Assembly (NCBI RefSeq): GCF_036322585.1
Contig: NZ_AP024600.1
Span: 1,612,001 to 1,676,000 of the forward strand
Source: Luteolibacter sp. LG18
GTDB taxonomy: Bacteria; Verrucomicrobiota; Verrucomicrobiia; Verrucomicrobiales; Akkermansiaceae
DNA length: 64,000 bases
Direction of reading: 5' to 3'
Shown here: positions 44,405 through 52,145 of the stretch, piece by piece
Position numbering within the stretch: position 1 is the stretch's first letter
Layout of the letters: each line of letters opens with the position of its first letter
Notes under the pieces: generated by a model
What the model was told of the DNA's origin: nothing
The model's input: the letters and a program-made list of their open reading frames with translations, nothing else
Databases searched by the model: none
Made by a program: the position numbers and the translations under genes

Positions 44405-44978
44405 CGGGACGGCCCACCGTAGCCAGGTGCCCCGAAAGGGCAAGAAGCGGTGGATCTGGAACGCATCGTGCAGAGTGGACACGTAAATCCACGTAGTCCT
44501 TGCCAACCCCCGATCCTCCCGACAGCTTGGCCGCCTTGGAGCACGGCCCCTGGTGGCCGCGGTCCGAGTCACTGTCATTCACCCCTCTCCTCATGGATGC
44601 GTTTTCCCCTTCGCCATTATCCGATATCGGCCTCTTCCAAGGCTCCAGAATCGGAAAAAGAAACTGTCACGTGACCCAAATTGAGACTGTTTCCAGTTTC
44701 CCAACCGGGGAGTCACGCCGCCACCGGGGAAACGATAGAACCTTCGGCAGTTTTGTTAGATAAGGTTTCGTTGATCGTAATCTCCTATTGATGAGGCTCG
44801 ATAGCCCTCTTATGGCCGATTTTGTGCCCATGGTGGCCGAAATTGTCACCATTGGCGGGCCTTTCATCGAGTCGTGATCATAAATATCGCGTATTTATTC
44901 ATAAATGATGGAGGTATTTCCATCTTTGTTGTTTACTCGCGGCCAGTCTAGTCCTCCCTCAACACAGATCGCAAATCC
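44405..44978. other. 574-bp intergenic region between divergent dnaE and LysR genes
   Basis: No convincing gene. It must hold the dnaE promoter on the minus strand and the LysR promoter on the plus strand. Features seen: the palindrome GTCACGTGAC near 44667; an AT-rich patch from about 44755 to 44935; paired words TTTTGTGCCCATGG and GAAATTGTCACCATTGG near 44820-44855; and the inverted repeat listed at 44880-44898. The region is AT-richer than the flanking genes. Confidence 0.5.
44880..44898. promoter_or_regulatory. Operator-like palindrome upstream of the LysR pair
   Basis: ATAAATATCGCGTATTTAT is a 7-bp inverted repeat around TCGCG, 80 bp before the ATG at 44979, and is followed by a third AT-rich word ATTCATAAATGATG. 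LysR regulators commonly bind AT-rich dyads of the T-N11-A kind near their own promoter, so autoregulation is a reasonable guess. Confidence 0.45.
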
Positions 44979-45872
44979 ATGCCCCTGGATGCACATTACT
45001 TGCAAGTCTTCAAAGCGGTGCTGGCCGAGTGCTCGATGAGCCAGGCCGCGATGCGGTTGCGGACCAGTGCCTCTAACGTGAAGCGCATCGTGACCGCTCT
45101 GGAAGGGGAGCTCGGGGTGCCGCTTTTCGACCGCGAGAGCCGCGGCAAATTCCAGCCCACGACCCATGCCGACCGCCTGAACCAGGAGATGACCGGGTTC
45201 ATGGAGGAGATGGAATCGCTCCAGCAGTATGTCTCGCAGATCCGCGAGACCGGACGGACGTTGAAGATCGGAGCCCAGCGGTGGTTTTTTGAAACCGCCT
45301 ACTTCGTGCGGCTGTTCAATCTGATGCGCCAGGACAACCGCTTCCGAGCGACCTTCCTGGAGGTTGCCACCGGCCAGGAACGCACGATGGTGGAATCCGG
45401 TGCCTGCGATGTCTACGTGGGTTTGGTCACTCCGGCCAGCAAGCGGGTGACCACCGTGCACCTCGCCCCGCTGCCGATGAGCGTGGGTTGCGTGGCCCCG
45501 GGGTTCGTCCCGCGGGAATTGTCCGATCTCTCCGAAATCTCGCCGTGGGGCCTCCACGCGCCGGACCTTCGGGCCGCCAGCCGCGAATGGCTCCAGTGCA
45601 TCGAGATCGCCGGCGGCGGCATCGGCCGGCAGCTCACCAGCTCCCAGTTCCGCGAATGGTCGACCTGCCCCTCGTCCTCCAACCTGCAGGCGGTGGTGGC
45701 ACCCGCTCCCGCGGAAGGCACCACGGAGCCGAGCATCCGCTGGCAGCCGCTGCCGCTGCTCACTCCCATTCCCGTCCGCGCCAGTTTCCTCTCCCAGCAT
45801 CCCTACGGGTGCCTCGAACATGCCCTCCACAAGGCCAGCGCCAGTCTGAAGCAGCATGAGCATTCAGTTTGA
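44979..45872 (+). CDS. LysR-family regulator (first of an overlapping pair)
   Basis: A 297-residue protein. The LysR winged helix lies in residues about 5-62: LQVFKAVLAECSMSQAAMRL, then RTSASNVKRIVTALEGELGV and PLFDRESRGKFQPTTHADRL. The sensing domain (residues 90-290) is weakly conserved: LKIGAQRWFFETAYFVRLFN, VESGACDVYVGLVTPASKRV. It lacks the usual long linker and is moderately diverged from standard LysR. It overlaps the next LysR gene by 17 bp (45856-45872), so the two are probably co-expressed and may act as partners. Target genes are unknown. Confidence 0.75.
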   Translation: MPLDAHYLQVFKAVLAECSMSQAAMRLRTSASNVKRIVTALEGELGVPLFDRESRGKFQPTTHADRLNQEMTGFMEEMESLQQYVSQIRETGRTLKIGAQRWFFETAYFVRLFNLMRQDNRFRATFLEVATGQERTMVESGACDVYVGLVTPASKRVTTVHLAPLPMSVGCVAPGFVPRELSDLSEISPWGLHAPDLRAASREWLQCIEIAGGGIGRQLTSSQFREWSTCPSSSNLQAVVAPAPAEGTTEPSIRWQPLPLLTPIPVRASFLSQHPYGCLEHALHKASASLKQHEHSV

Positions 45873-46824
45873 TATCGATGAACTGAAGACCTTCGTCCTG
45901 CTGGCTGAGAACGGGCATTTCACCGAGACAGCCCAGGCACTGGGGATCAGCCAGCCGGCCGTCAGCCAGCGCATCGCGCGGCTGGAGAGCACGTTCGGCC
46001 TGATGCTGTTCACCCGTTCCGCGGAGCGGGCGGTGCTCACGACCTACGGCGAAAAGGTGCTCGGCTGCGCGCGCCGCTGCGTGGAGAGCCATGAGGAAAT
46101 GGCGCGCCGCCTCACGCAGCAACAGCGGTCGTCGGTCGGGAAAATCCGCTTGTGGATCGACCATTCGTCGCACGGCGAGAAGTTCGCCGAACTGCTCGAA
46201 CGCACCGCGCCCGACCAGGTGGAGCTCGAGCGCGTGGATTCCCTTGGCGGCAGCCATTGGACCGACCGGCTCCGTCATTTCGAGTGCGATCTCGCCCTGT
46301 CCGGCGTGTTCCTCCAGAGCGACGCCCCGGTGGGCCTCAAACGGATCGAACTGCGCCGCGAGGCCGGCCTGTCCGCCATGTGGGCTCCGCAGCACTATCA
46401 GGTTTCCGCCTCCGCCTTCAGCCTGTCCGATGTGCTGGGCACCACCCTGCTGGTGGGCTCCGAGCGCTTGGTCCCGGGATTCCGGGGCTTCCTCGAGGAT
46501 TGGTGCAAGCGCGCCTACGGCAGCGCCCCGAGCGACATCTTGGAGTTCGATACCGCCCAGGAAGCTCTCCAGGCCTGCCAGGCGGGATTCGGGATCAACC
46601 TGATTCCCGGCAACTCCTGCCCGTCGGTGGATTTGCCCGGCCAGCCGGTGGAAAGCCGTTCGCTGTTCAGCGAGGTTTTGCCGAATGCCTACGCCTATGG
46701 CCTGCACATGCGGGCCGGGGAGAAAAACGAGGCGGTGATCGATACCGCGGCCTGGCTGGTGGAAGTGTATAAGGAACTTTCCACCCGAGAAACCGGCAAG
46801 GTGTTGGGGCGGGTGACGGTCTAG
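45856..46824 (+). CDS. LysR-family regulator (second of an overlapping pair)
   Basis: A 322-residue LysR protein. The N-terminal HTH is canonical (IDELKTFVLLAENGHFTETA, LGISQPAVSQRIARLESTFG, LMLFTRSAERAVLTTYGEKV). The effector domain starts IRLWIDHSSHGEKFAELLER and contains CDLALSGVFLQSDAP and ACQAGFGINLIPGNSCP, the hallmark 'GxGIxLxP' of the family. Better conserved than its upstream partner. Nothing downstream on the same strand looks like a target; a palindromic element follows. Confidence 0.86.
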   Translation: MSIQFDIDELKTFVLLAENGHFTETAQALGISQPAVSQRIARLESTFGLMLFTRSAERAVLTTYGEKVLGCARRCVESHEEMARRLTQQQRSSVGKIRLWIDHSSHGEKFAELLERTAPDQVELERVDSLGGSHWTDRLRHFECDLALSGVFLQSDAPVGLKRIELRREAGLSAMWAPQHYQVSASAFSLSDVLGTTLLVGSERLVPGFRGFLEDWCKRAYGSAPSDILEFDTAQEALQACQAGFGINLIPGNSCPSVDLPGQPVESRSLFSEVLPNAYAYGLHMRAGEKNEAVIDTAAWLVEVYKELSTRETGKVLGRVTV

Positions 46825-46858
46825 GCTGAATCCACATTCAAAGGGGAGGCCGGGTACC

Positions 46859-47026
46859 TCTGACATGGAGTGCGGCGAGGTATCGCCGCTCTGAGCGGAG
46901 GCGAGTTATCGCCGGGGGCAACACCTGCATTCGCCAACCCGCTCCTTTTCCACGGCTCCGCTGCGAATCCCGTCGATTCTCTCCGGCACCCAAAGCGGCG
47001 ATGCCTCGCCGCACTCCATGTCCAGA
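46859..47026. repeat. 168-bp MITE-like palindromic element (family F)
   Basis: About 32-bp terminal inverted repeats: TCTGACATGGAGTGCGGCGA at the left and its complement, ending TCGCCGCACTCCATGTCCAGA, at the right, with one inserted base and one mismatch. A second, internal GCGAGTTATCGCC word repeats the tip sequence. No coding capacity. It lies downstream of the second LysR gene. The remaining 190 bp up to the PEP-CTERM start contain only AT-rich promoter-like sequence. Confidence 0.7.
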
Positions 47027-47200
47027 GCCCCCTCTGGAGGCTTTCCGGCCAAAGCTGAATGAATGTCGATTCAACCCAACATATCGAATGTTCCCGTTTG
47101 GATAGCGTGAGCGAAAATGGTTGCGGCCGGAATTGAACCAATTTCTTATTGGTTAGAATAACGGATTGGTCTCAAGGTAAGGTTGTGCTGACTATCATAA

Positions 47201-47223
47201 CATGGGATTAGTCGAGTCCCATG
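47201..47223 (+). promoter_or_regulatory. Start-codon hairpin of the PEP-CTERM gene
   Basis: CATGGGA (47201-47207) and TCCCATG (47217-47223) form a 7-bp stem around a 9-base loop, and the gene's ATG is the end of the right arm. No Shine-Dalgarno is seen. If it forms in RNA it would hide the start codon, suggesting translational control. Confidence 0.4.
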
Positions 47224-48030
47224 AAATCCGCGTTCACCCTCCTGTGCGGACTGGCTCTTACCCCCCTCTTGTCAGCCCAGTCATTGGTCAATGGTACCAA
47301 TTATTCCGATCTGTTCGGCCCGAATGGATCCAGTGTCTCCGCTCCCGCGCCTCCACCCGTTTTAGCCGGGGTCCACACCGGATCAGGTGCAGGACCGTCC
47401 GCGATGGGCACCTATTGGGATGCTTCCGTTTCCGGAGCGGTCGCCCTGTCGATTGCAGGCCTCGATGTGGTAACCTCAACACCGAAAGTGTCGTTGGATG
47501 GAAGTGCGCTGCATTTCGATCTCGTCAGCAGTGGTGCTCTCGGCAACCTCGCTGGATTGGGCGCGGTCGGTGCCAACTGGACTGCCACCGCGACTTTTGA
47601 CAAGTCGGGCAATGAATTGATCCTCCAGCCCAACACCACCTACCGGGTCAGTTTCCTGGTCGATGGCAGCGACGGTCTTCTCAACCAAGGCATCACGGCG
47701 AATCCCAGCTTCACGGTTGAGTTTTTGGACGGCGGCGGCACCGCCGTCGGCTCGGTGAGCAATGGCACGCTGGTCGGCGTGGTGGGCTTGCTTGGCACCG
47801 GGGTGCCCTCGGGCACGGTCACGGTGGATTTCGTCACGGGCAATACCGTGAACACCACCGATGCGGCATCGCTGCGCTTCAAAGCGGGAGGTCTTGCCAC
47901 CGTTTCCCTGCTCGGCATCGGCGATAACTTCGCCACTGTCTCCGGTCTGTCGATTGTCCAGGTCCCGGAAACCTCGTCCGCCTTGCTCGGCGCGATGGGC
48001 GCGCTTCTGGTTCTGCGCCGTCGGCGTTAA
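47221..48030 (+). CDS. Secreted PEP-CTERM sorting-signal protein
   Basis: A 269-residue exported protein. Signal peptide MKSAFTLLCGLALTPLLSAQ. The body is rich in Gly, Ser, Thr, Val and Asn, forming a predicted beta-rich sandwich (e.g. NWTATATFDKSGNELILQPN, YRVSFLVDGSDGL, SGTVTVDFVTGNT). The C-terminal sorting tag is QVPETSSALLGAMGALLVLR followed by RRR: VPE motif, hydrophobic helix and basic tail. Proteins with this tag are anchored or processed by an exosortase, and are linked to extracellular matrix in Verrucomicrobiota. No exosortase is in this window. A terminator follows. Confidence 0.87.
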   Translation: MKSAFTLLCGLALTPLLSAQSLVNGTNYSDLFGPNGSSVSAPAPPPVLAGVHTGSGAGPSAMGTYWDASVSGAVALSIAGLDVVTSTPKVSLDGSALHFDLVSSGALGNLAGLGAVGANWTATATFDKSGNELILQPNTTYRVSFLVDGSDGLLNQGITANPSFTVEFLDGGGTAVGSVSNGTLVGVVGLLGTGVPSGTVTVDFVTGNTVNTTDAASLRFKAGGLATVSLLGIGDNFATVSGLSIVQVPETSSALLGAMGALLVLRRRR

Positions 48031-48051
48031 CTTTCATAGGAACAGCACAAC

Positions 48052-48092
48052 AGCGGCACCGCCCCCTCGTGGGATACGGTGCCGCTCTTTGT
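48052..48092 (+). terminator. Rho-independent terminator after the PEP-CTERM gene
   Basis: Stem AGCGGCACCG/CGGTGCCGCT (48052-48061 and 48077-48086) with a 15-base loop, followed by CTTTGT. It ends the PEP-CTERM transcript. Confidence 0.75.
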
Positions 48093-48256
48093 ACAGACTG
48101 GTCTCGGGGGCGCAGATTGCAAGATAAGCCTTTTTTCCGTCACCCGGAGATAAGGCAATTTTCTAATATTTGCGAATGGCCGAAAAATGGTCCCATAAAT
48201 TTAAGAACCCCCCGGTGGTTTGATCGATCTAACTAAATTTTTTATGACTGTGGGCG

Positions 48257-48427
48257 ATGAATGCACCGCTCGCCCCGGCCGGTAGCTCCACCCACCAAGA
48301 GGTGGTTGCGCTTCCACGGATCGATGCGATGGATCTCATCACCGTCTCCGGGACCTCGGTTCTGGAGCCATCCAGTTTCGGTCTTGTCGGATTCAGTGCC
48401 CCGGTTCTGCCGGGGCGGAAACGATAG
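48257..48427 (+). pseudogene. Probable decayed PEP-CTERM gene remnant (56 codons)
   Basis: A short open frame after an in-frame stop, ending VSGTSVLEPSSFGLVGFSAP followed by VLPGRKR. The 'LEPSS-GLVGF...RKR' ending is the pattern of a PEP-CTERM tail (VPEPSS, hydrophobic run, basic end) in which the hydrophobic helix is too short and polar. The upstream part has no signal peptide. It lies downstream of the intact PEP-CTERM gene at 47221 in a 582-bp gap that otherwise holds only the terminator at 48052 and CCCCGG-type inverted words. Likely a truncated remnant of a paralogue; could be chance. Confidence 0.35.
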
Positions 48428-48612
48428 GGCAGTGTTGGGAACAGCAACCCAGGCGGTATCGGCTTTCCGGGGGGAGGGCCGATGCCGTCGACTGCGTACG
48501 GAGGGTGTGCCCCTTGACGGGGCGGGGGAGCCGTCGTAGGGAGGCCGCCGTTGTCCGCCGGGCCGGTCCCTTGACAGGTTCAGAACCGGGGATATTTTGC
48601 GTTTCTTAACAA

Positions 48613-49086
48613 ATGAAGGCCTTCATCCGCACCATCCTCGGAGCCGCCGTGCTGGGGCTCGGACTGCTTCCCCACGATGCCCACGCGATCAGCGCGAGCA
48701 TGTACGACAAACTTTTCGACAAAGCCGACACTGACGATGACGGCTTCATGTCGCTCTCTGAATACGCCGAGACCCAGGCCCGCGGCTCCCGCTGGGTCGA
48801 CATCAAGTGGCGTTTCGTCTACAACGACGTGAACCAGGACGGGTTTCTCGACAAGCTGGAGTACCGCGCCTCCCGCGGCGGCAAGGACGGCGGCCGTCCG
48901 TCGAAGCTGAACAGCTTCCTGCTCGCCGACCTCAATGACGACGGCTTCCTCGATCCGTTGGAATTCCCGCTGACCCAGCCGCAGGTGTGGCCGGCGCGCA
49001 AGGTGAGCATCCTCTTCGCCCAGCGCGACCGCGACTCGGACGACCTGCTCAGCCCGCGCGAATTCGGCGCTCCGGATCCCAAGTAA
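48613..49086 (+). CDS. Secreted EF-hand protein with four calcium-binding-type loops
   Basis: A 157-residue protein with a signal peptide (MKAFIRTILGAAVLGLGLLP). Four loops of the D-x-D/N-x-D-G/D form occur in order: DTDDDGFMSLSE, DVNQDGFLDKLE, DLNDDGFLDPLE and DRDSDDLLSPRE. The first three have all the usual calcium ligands; the fourth lacks the central Gly. Such secreted EF-hand proteins probably bind calcium outside the cytoplasm or stabilise surface structures. There is no neighbour on the same strand that indicates a partner. A terminator follows at 49108. Confidence 0.85.
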   Translation: MKAFIRTILGAAVLGLGLLPHDAHAISASMYDKLFDKADTDDDGFMSLSEYAETQARGSRWVDIKWRFVYNDVNQDGFLDKLEYRASRGGKDGGRPSKLNSFLLADLNDDGFLDPLEFPLTQPQVWPARKVSILFAQRDRDSDDLLSPREFGAPDPK

Positions 49087-49107
49087 CGGCATCTGCCGTG
49101 GATTTCC

Positions 49108-49141
49108 GCCGGAGGACCGCCAGCGCGGCCTCCGGCTTTTT
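49108..49141 (+). terminator. Rho-independent terminator after the EF-hand gene
   Basis: Stem GCCGGAGG/CCTCCGGC around a 13-base loop, directly followed by TTTTT. It lies between this gene and the convergent membrane-protein gene at 49154. Confidence 0.8.
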
Positions 49142-49153
49142 CGTGGCCTGGTT

Positions 49154-49723
49154 TCAGGCCGGACCGATGGAATCGAGGAAGGCCGGGGACGCGCCCTTCA
49201 TCACGAACCAGCCATCGCGATGGCGGATCACCTTCAGCGGATTGGCGATGGCGACGAAGACGAGGCCGGCGATCAAGATCAGGATACCGGCACCCAGGAT
49301 GAGGCCCCCTGCATCACTGGAATTCCCAAGGCTGGCGATGCCGGTTCCAATCAGGATCATGCCGAGGAAGAATCCACTCCATCCCCAGATCGTCCGGTTC
49401 CGGAAACGGGCCCGCTCCGCCTTCGAGAGACTGTAGGTGATGGTGAATTTTTTCTGGAGAACCAGCGAGAGGATCAAGGGGAGCAGCAATCCCGCCACCA
49501 ACGTCACCCAGATCCAGGGTGGGGTGAAAACCATTTTCTTGGTGCGGGTCCAATCGTCGGGACCGATCGGCGCGTTGGTGCGGATGCAACGCGCGGGCAG
49601 GACCGCGGCATCCCAGATCAATAGATTCTTTCCATCGCGCCGCACCAGATCGCTGCCGGAGACGACGACCGGCGGTGCACTGATTTCGGCCGGAGCCGCG
49701 TAGGGATTCGCTTCGAGGGACAT
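49154..49723 (-). CDS. NPYAAP-headed membrane protein (copy 1 of 3)
   Basis: A 189-residue protein opening MSLEANPYAAPAEISAPPVV. A strand RRDGKNLLIWDAAVLPARCI is followed by two hydrophobic regions (WIWVTLVAGLLLPLILSLVL; SGFFLGMILIGTGIASLG and GLILGAGILILIAGLVFVAI), and the end is HRDGWFVMKGASPAFLDSIG. The same plan, with a head, an 'LwV..a.LP' strand, two or more helices and a 'DGwFei.G.hP..L' tail, occurs in the next two genes. The family is unknown to me. Probably one of three paralogues in tandem. Confidence 0.6.
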   Translation of the reverse strand: MSLEANPYAAPAEISAPPVVVSGSDLVRRDGKNLLIWDAAVLPARCIRTNAPIGPDDWTRTKKMVFTPPWIWVTLVAGLLLPLILSLVLQKKFTITYSLSKAERARFRNRTIWGWSGFFLGMILIGTGIASLGNSSDAGGLILGAGILILIAGLVFVAIANPLKVIRHRDGWFVMKGASPAFLDSIGPA

Positions 49724-49783
49724 GCCCCGCGGATAGCAGAATGGCGGCCGGGAAGATACGAAATTCCGATCGAGGAAGATTTG

Positions 49784-50437
49784 TCACATCTGCGACCTGA
49801 TGCTCTCCGGGGCCAGGGCTTCCAGTATCCGTGGATGCACCCGCCGGATCTCGAAGAGGCCGTCGCGCATCCGCCGACAGGTCATCCGGCGTTGGATTAG
49901 AAACATGTAGGCCAGCAGGCTGAGCCAGGCCCAGCCGAGGAACGGCACCACCCACCCGACGAACTGCATGCCGTTCATGCGGGCGATTTCGATCGCCGGC
50001 CCGACCAGCAGGTTGAGCAGGAACAGGAGGGTGGTGGCGGCCCCCAACTGGCGCCTCCAGCGGTGGGTCGGGAGGCTGAAGAAGACCTGCGCCCTGGCCC
50101 TCGGAAACACCATGCCGACCAGCATCCGGAGAGCCAACCCGATCAGGCACCCGGCGATGCTGTTGCCGATCCGGTCCGATGGAGCCCCGGCCCATGCTCC
50201 TGCGATCGCGAGGCCGAGCGGCAGAATCCACAACCACGGGGGCCGGTAACGGACCACCACCAGGTTCATCCGCATCCGCTCCGGGCTCTCACCGGAATAG
50301 GGATCGATCATCGGCAGCGTCGCCACCGCCTCCACCCACAGCCGCCCGTCCTTCGCATACCAGCCGTGGGACCGTGGCCCATCGGGCACGCCACCGGGGT
50401 CCGCGGCGGCCGGGGCGGCATAGGGGTTTAGGCTCAT
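49784..50437 (-). CDS. NPYAAP-headed membrane protein (copy 2 of 3)
   Basis: A 217-residue membrane protein beginning MSLNPYAAPAAADPGGVPDG. It shares DGRLWVEAVATLPMIDPYSG with the third copy, then hydrophobic helices (WLWILPLGLAIAGAWAGAPS; LLFLLNLLVGPAIEI; GWVVPFLGWAWLSLLAYMFL), and ends RRMRDGLFEIRRVHPRILEA. Its start overlaps the stop of the next gene by 4 bp (50434-50437), so they are cotranscribed. No known family; role inferred only from position next to the Mla pair. Confidence 0.6.
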   Translation of the reverse strand: MSLNPYAAPAAADPGGVPDGPRSHGWYAKDGRLWVEAVATLPMIDPYSGESPERMRMNLVVVRYRPPWLWILPLGLAIAGAWAGAPSDRIGNSIAGCLIGLALRMLVGMVFPRARAQVFFSLPTHRWRRQLGAATTLLFLLNLLVGPAIEIARMNGMQFVGWVVPFLGWAWLSLLAYMFLIQRRMTCRRMRDGLFEIRRVHPRILEALAPESIRSQM

Positions 50438-51108
50438 GCGGAAAGGGATCGGCCGATGACCAATTGGGCCAGCGCCAGTGGATGGACGCCGCGGATTTCA
50501 AACCACCCGTCCTTCACCCGGCGGCACACCAGCCGCCGTTGGAGGAAAGTGGCGTGCAGGGCCAGGATCAGCAAGGCACCTCCCGAGGTCGCGGCGAGCC
50601 ACCATGACTGGGGTTCGCGGAAATCGGAGCGTGTCATGGCCAACAAGGTGATGACCAGCAGCACCTGGCTGATCACCAGTGAAACCCTGCGGGACAAGGC
50701 GGTGGAGGAGGAGAGGAAGATCCGCATGCGGCACCGTGGAAAGCGCAGCGCCAGCACCCCGCAGAGCACGAAGCCAGCGATCAATCCCCACATGGCCCCG
50801 ATCTTCGCCTCCGTCTCCATGGTGGTTGCCGCACCTGCGGCCGCGAGGGGAAAGGGAAGCCACCAGAACCACCACGGGGTGCGTGGCAGGAGAAGGGGCA
50901 CCCCGGTCATCGGTCCACCGCTGCCGCCGGTGTAGGGGTCGATTTCCGGCAGCACCGCTCCATCCTCCACCCACAGCCGTCCATCCCGAACCCGCCAACC
51001 TTGCGTCGAAGAGAGGTCGAACGGAGTCAGCTGGCTATCCGCCTGCGGCGGAGTGTAGGGATAGTCGGACACGGACTCCGGGGCAGGGGATGAGTCACCG
51101 TCCGACAT
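50434..51108 (-). CDS. NPYAAP-type membrane protein (copy 3 of 3)
   Basis: A 224-residue protein (start MSDGDSSPAPESVSDYPYTP; an earlier in-frame start would overlap the MlaD gene). The strand DGRLWVEDGAVLPEIDPYTG closely resembles copy 2. Helices include TPWWFWWLPFPLAAAGAATT, MWGLIAGFVLCGVLALRF and SLVISQVLLVITLLAM. It ends RRVKDGWFEIRGVHPLALAQ. It starts 9 bp after the MlaD-like gene, so it may belong to the same transcript as mlaF and mlaD. Confidence 0.62.
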   Translation of the reverse strand: MSDGDSSPAPESVSDYPYTPPQADSQLTPFDLSSTQGWRVRDGRLWVEDGAVLPEIDPYTGGSGGPMTGVPLLLPRTPWWFWWLPFPLAAAGAATTMETEAKIGAMWGLIAGFVLCGVLALRFPRCRMRIFLSSSTALSRRVSLVISQVLLVITLLAMTRSDFREPQSWWLAATSGGALLILALHATFLQRRLVCRRVKDGWFEIRGVHPLALAQLVIGRSLSA

Positions 51109-51116
51109 GGGATCGT

Positions 51117-52118
51117 TCAGCGCCGCTTGCCGCGGAAGCGGTTGCGGGGGTCGTTCTCGTCGGCCAGTTCGGCGTCCTTGTAGCGCAGGATGCCACGCTG
51201 GCGGAGGTTGCGGATGAAGGTGCGGGCGTCGGTGCCGGTGTCCTTGTCGTAGGCCAGGGTGCCGAGCAGGCCCTCGCTCTTCTCGGCCTTGGCGACCGCG
51301 TGGCCGATGCTGTCGGCGGCGTTGGCAATGGCGTTGACGGCCTTGGGCACCTCCTTGAAGGCGGGCTTGATGTCGGTGATCGCCTTGTCCGCGCCCTCGG
51401 CGGCGCTGCGGATCGATTTGATGGCCTCGCGGGCGTCCACGATCGTCGGTTGGAGTTCGCCGCTGGCCTTCTTCCACTCGCCGGTGGCGTCCTTGAGGTT
51501 GGCGATGGTCTCGTCGACGTTGGCGAGGTTCTTGTCGGAGAGGATGGAGACATTGACCTTCTCGACGGTTTCGCCGAGACGGCCGGTGACGGCGCGGAGG
51601 TCGTCCACGGCGGAGTCGATCTTCACCACCGTGCCCTCGGCGTTCTTCATCAGGCGGCGGACGTCCTGGGTGACCTTCTCGGCTTGGTCCGCGATGGCGT
51701 CGAGGCCGCCGGGGGCTCCGCCGAGCACGGTTTGGCCGGGTTCGATGAAGGTCCCGGTCTTGTCATCCGGCGGGGTGATGGCGATCAGCTTGTCCCCGAG
51801 CACCGAGGCCGAGGCGATCTGGAACTTCGAGTTGGTGGGAATCTGGATACGGTCGTCGACGGAGAGGACGACCTGGACCTTCACGTTCTCGTTGAGCTCG
51901 GGTTGGGCGGCCACCTTGCCGATCTTGGCACCGCCCATGCGGACTTCGGAACCCTTGATCAGGCCGGCGGCGTCGTCGAAGACCACGTAGACTTGGTAGT
52001 GGCCCTTGATCCGGTCGCCGAAGCGGCCGAACTGGAGGATCAGCCCGCCGAGCAGGAGCAGGCCGGTGAAAAAGAAGAGCCCGACGAGGAGTTCGGTGCG
52101 GCGTTCGGAGCTGGCCAT
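51117..52118 (-). CDS. mlaD: MlaD-type MCE-domain lipid transport protein
   Basis: A 333-residue, single-anchor periplasmic protein. One N-terminal helix (ELLVGLFFFTGLLLLGGLIL) is followed by the MCE domain: YVVFDDAAGLIKGSEVRMGGAKIGKV (landmarks GLIKGSEVRMGGAKIG), then a beta-rich region ending IAITPPDDKTGTFIEPGQTV. The remaining half is a long helical/coiled region (LRAVTGRLGETVEKVNVSIL; AIKSIRSAAEGADKAITDIK) typical of MCE proteins that form a hexameric tunnel for lipids. Its ATPase gene is 28 bp upstream. No permease (mlaE) is in the window. Confidence 0.87.
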   Translation of the reverse strand: MASSERRTELLVGLFFFTGLLLLGGLILQFGRFGDRIKGHYQVYVVFDDAAGLIKGSEVRMGGAKIGKVAAQPELNENVKVQVVLSVDDRIQIPTNSKFQIASASVLGDKLIAITPPDDKTGTFIEPGQTVLGGAPGGLDAIADQAEKVTQDVRRLMKNAEGTVVKIDSAVDDLRAVTGRLGETVEKVNVSILSDKNLANVDETIANLKDATGEWKKASGELQPTIVDAREAIKSIRSAAEGADKAITDIKPAFKEVPKAVNAIANAADSIGHAVAKAEKSEGLLGTLAYDKDTGTDARTFIRNLRQRGILRYKDAELADENDPRNRFRGKRR

Positions 52119-52145
52119 GACAAAAAGGGAAAGGGGGTGAGGGCG

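Noticed and set aside
41063..44422. Plus-strand frame of over 1100 codons opposite dnaE
   Set aside because: Antisense shadow; dnaE has every family motif, and the antisense product is a repetitive Val/Leu/Arg/Gly sequence.
51109..51477. N-terminal extension of the third NPYAAP-type membrane protein
   Set aside because: It would overlap the MlaD-like coding sequence; the start at 51108 gives a clean Pro/Ser-rich head and a 9-bp gap.
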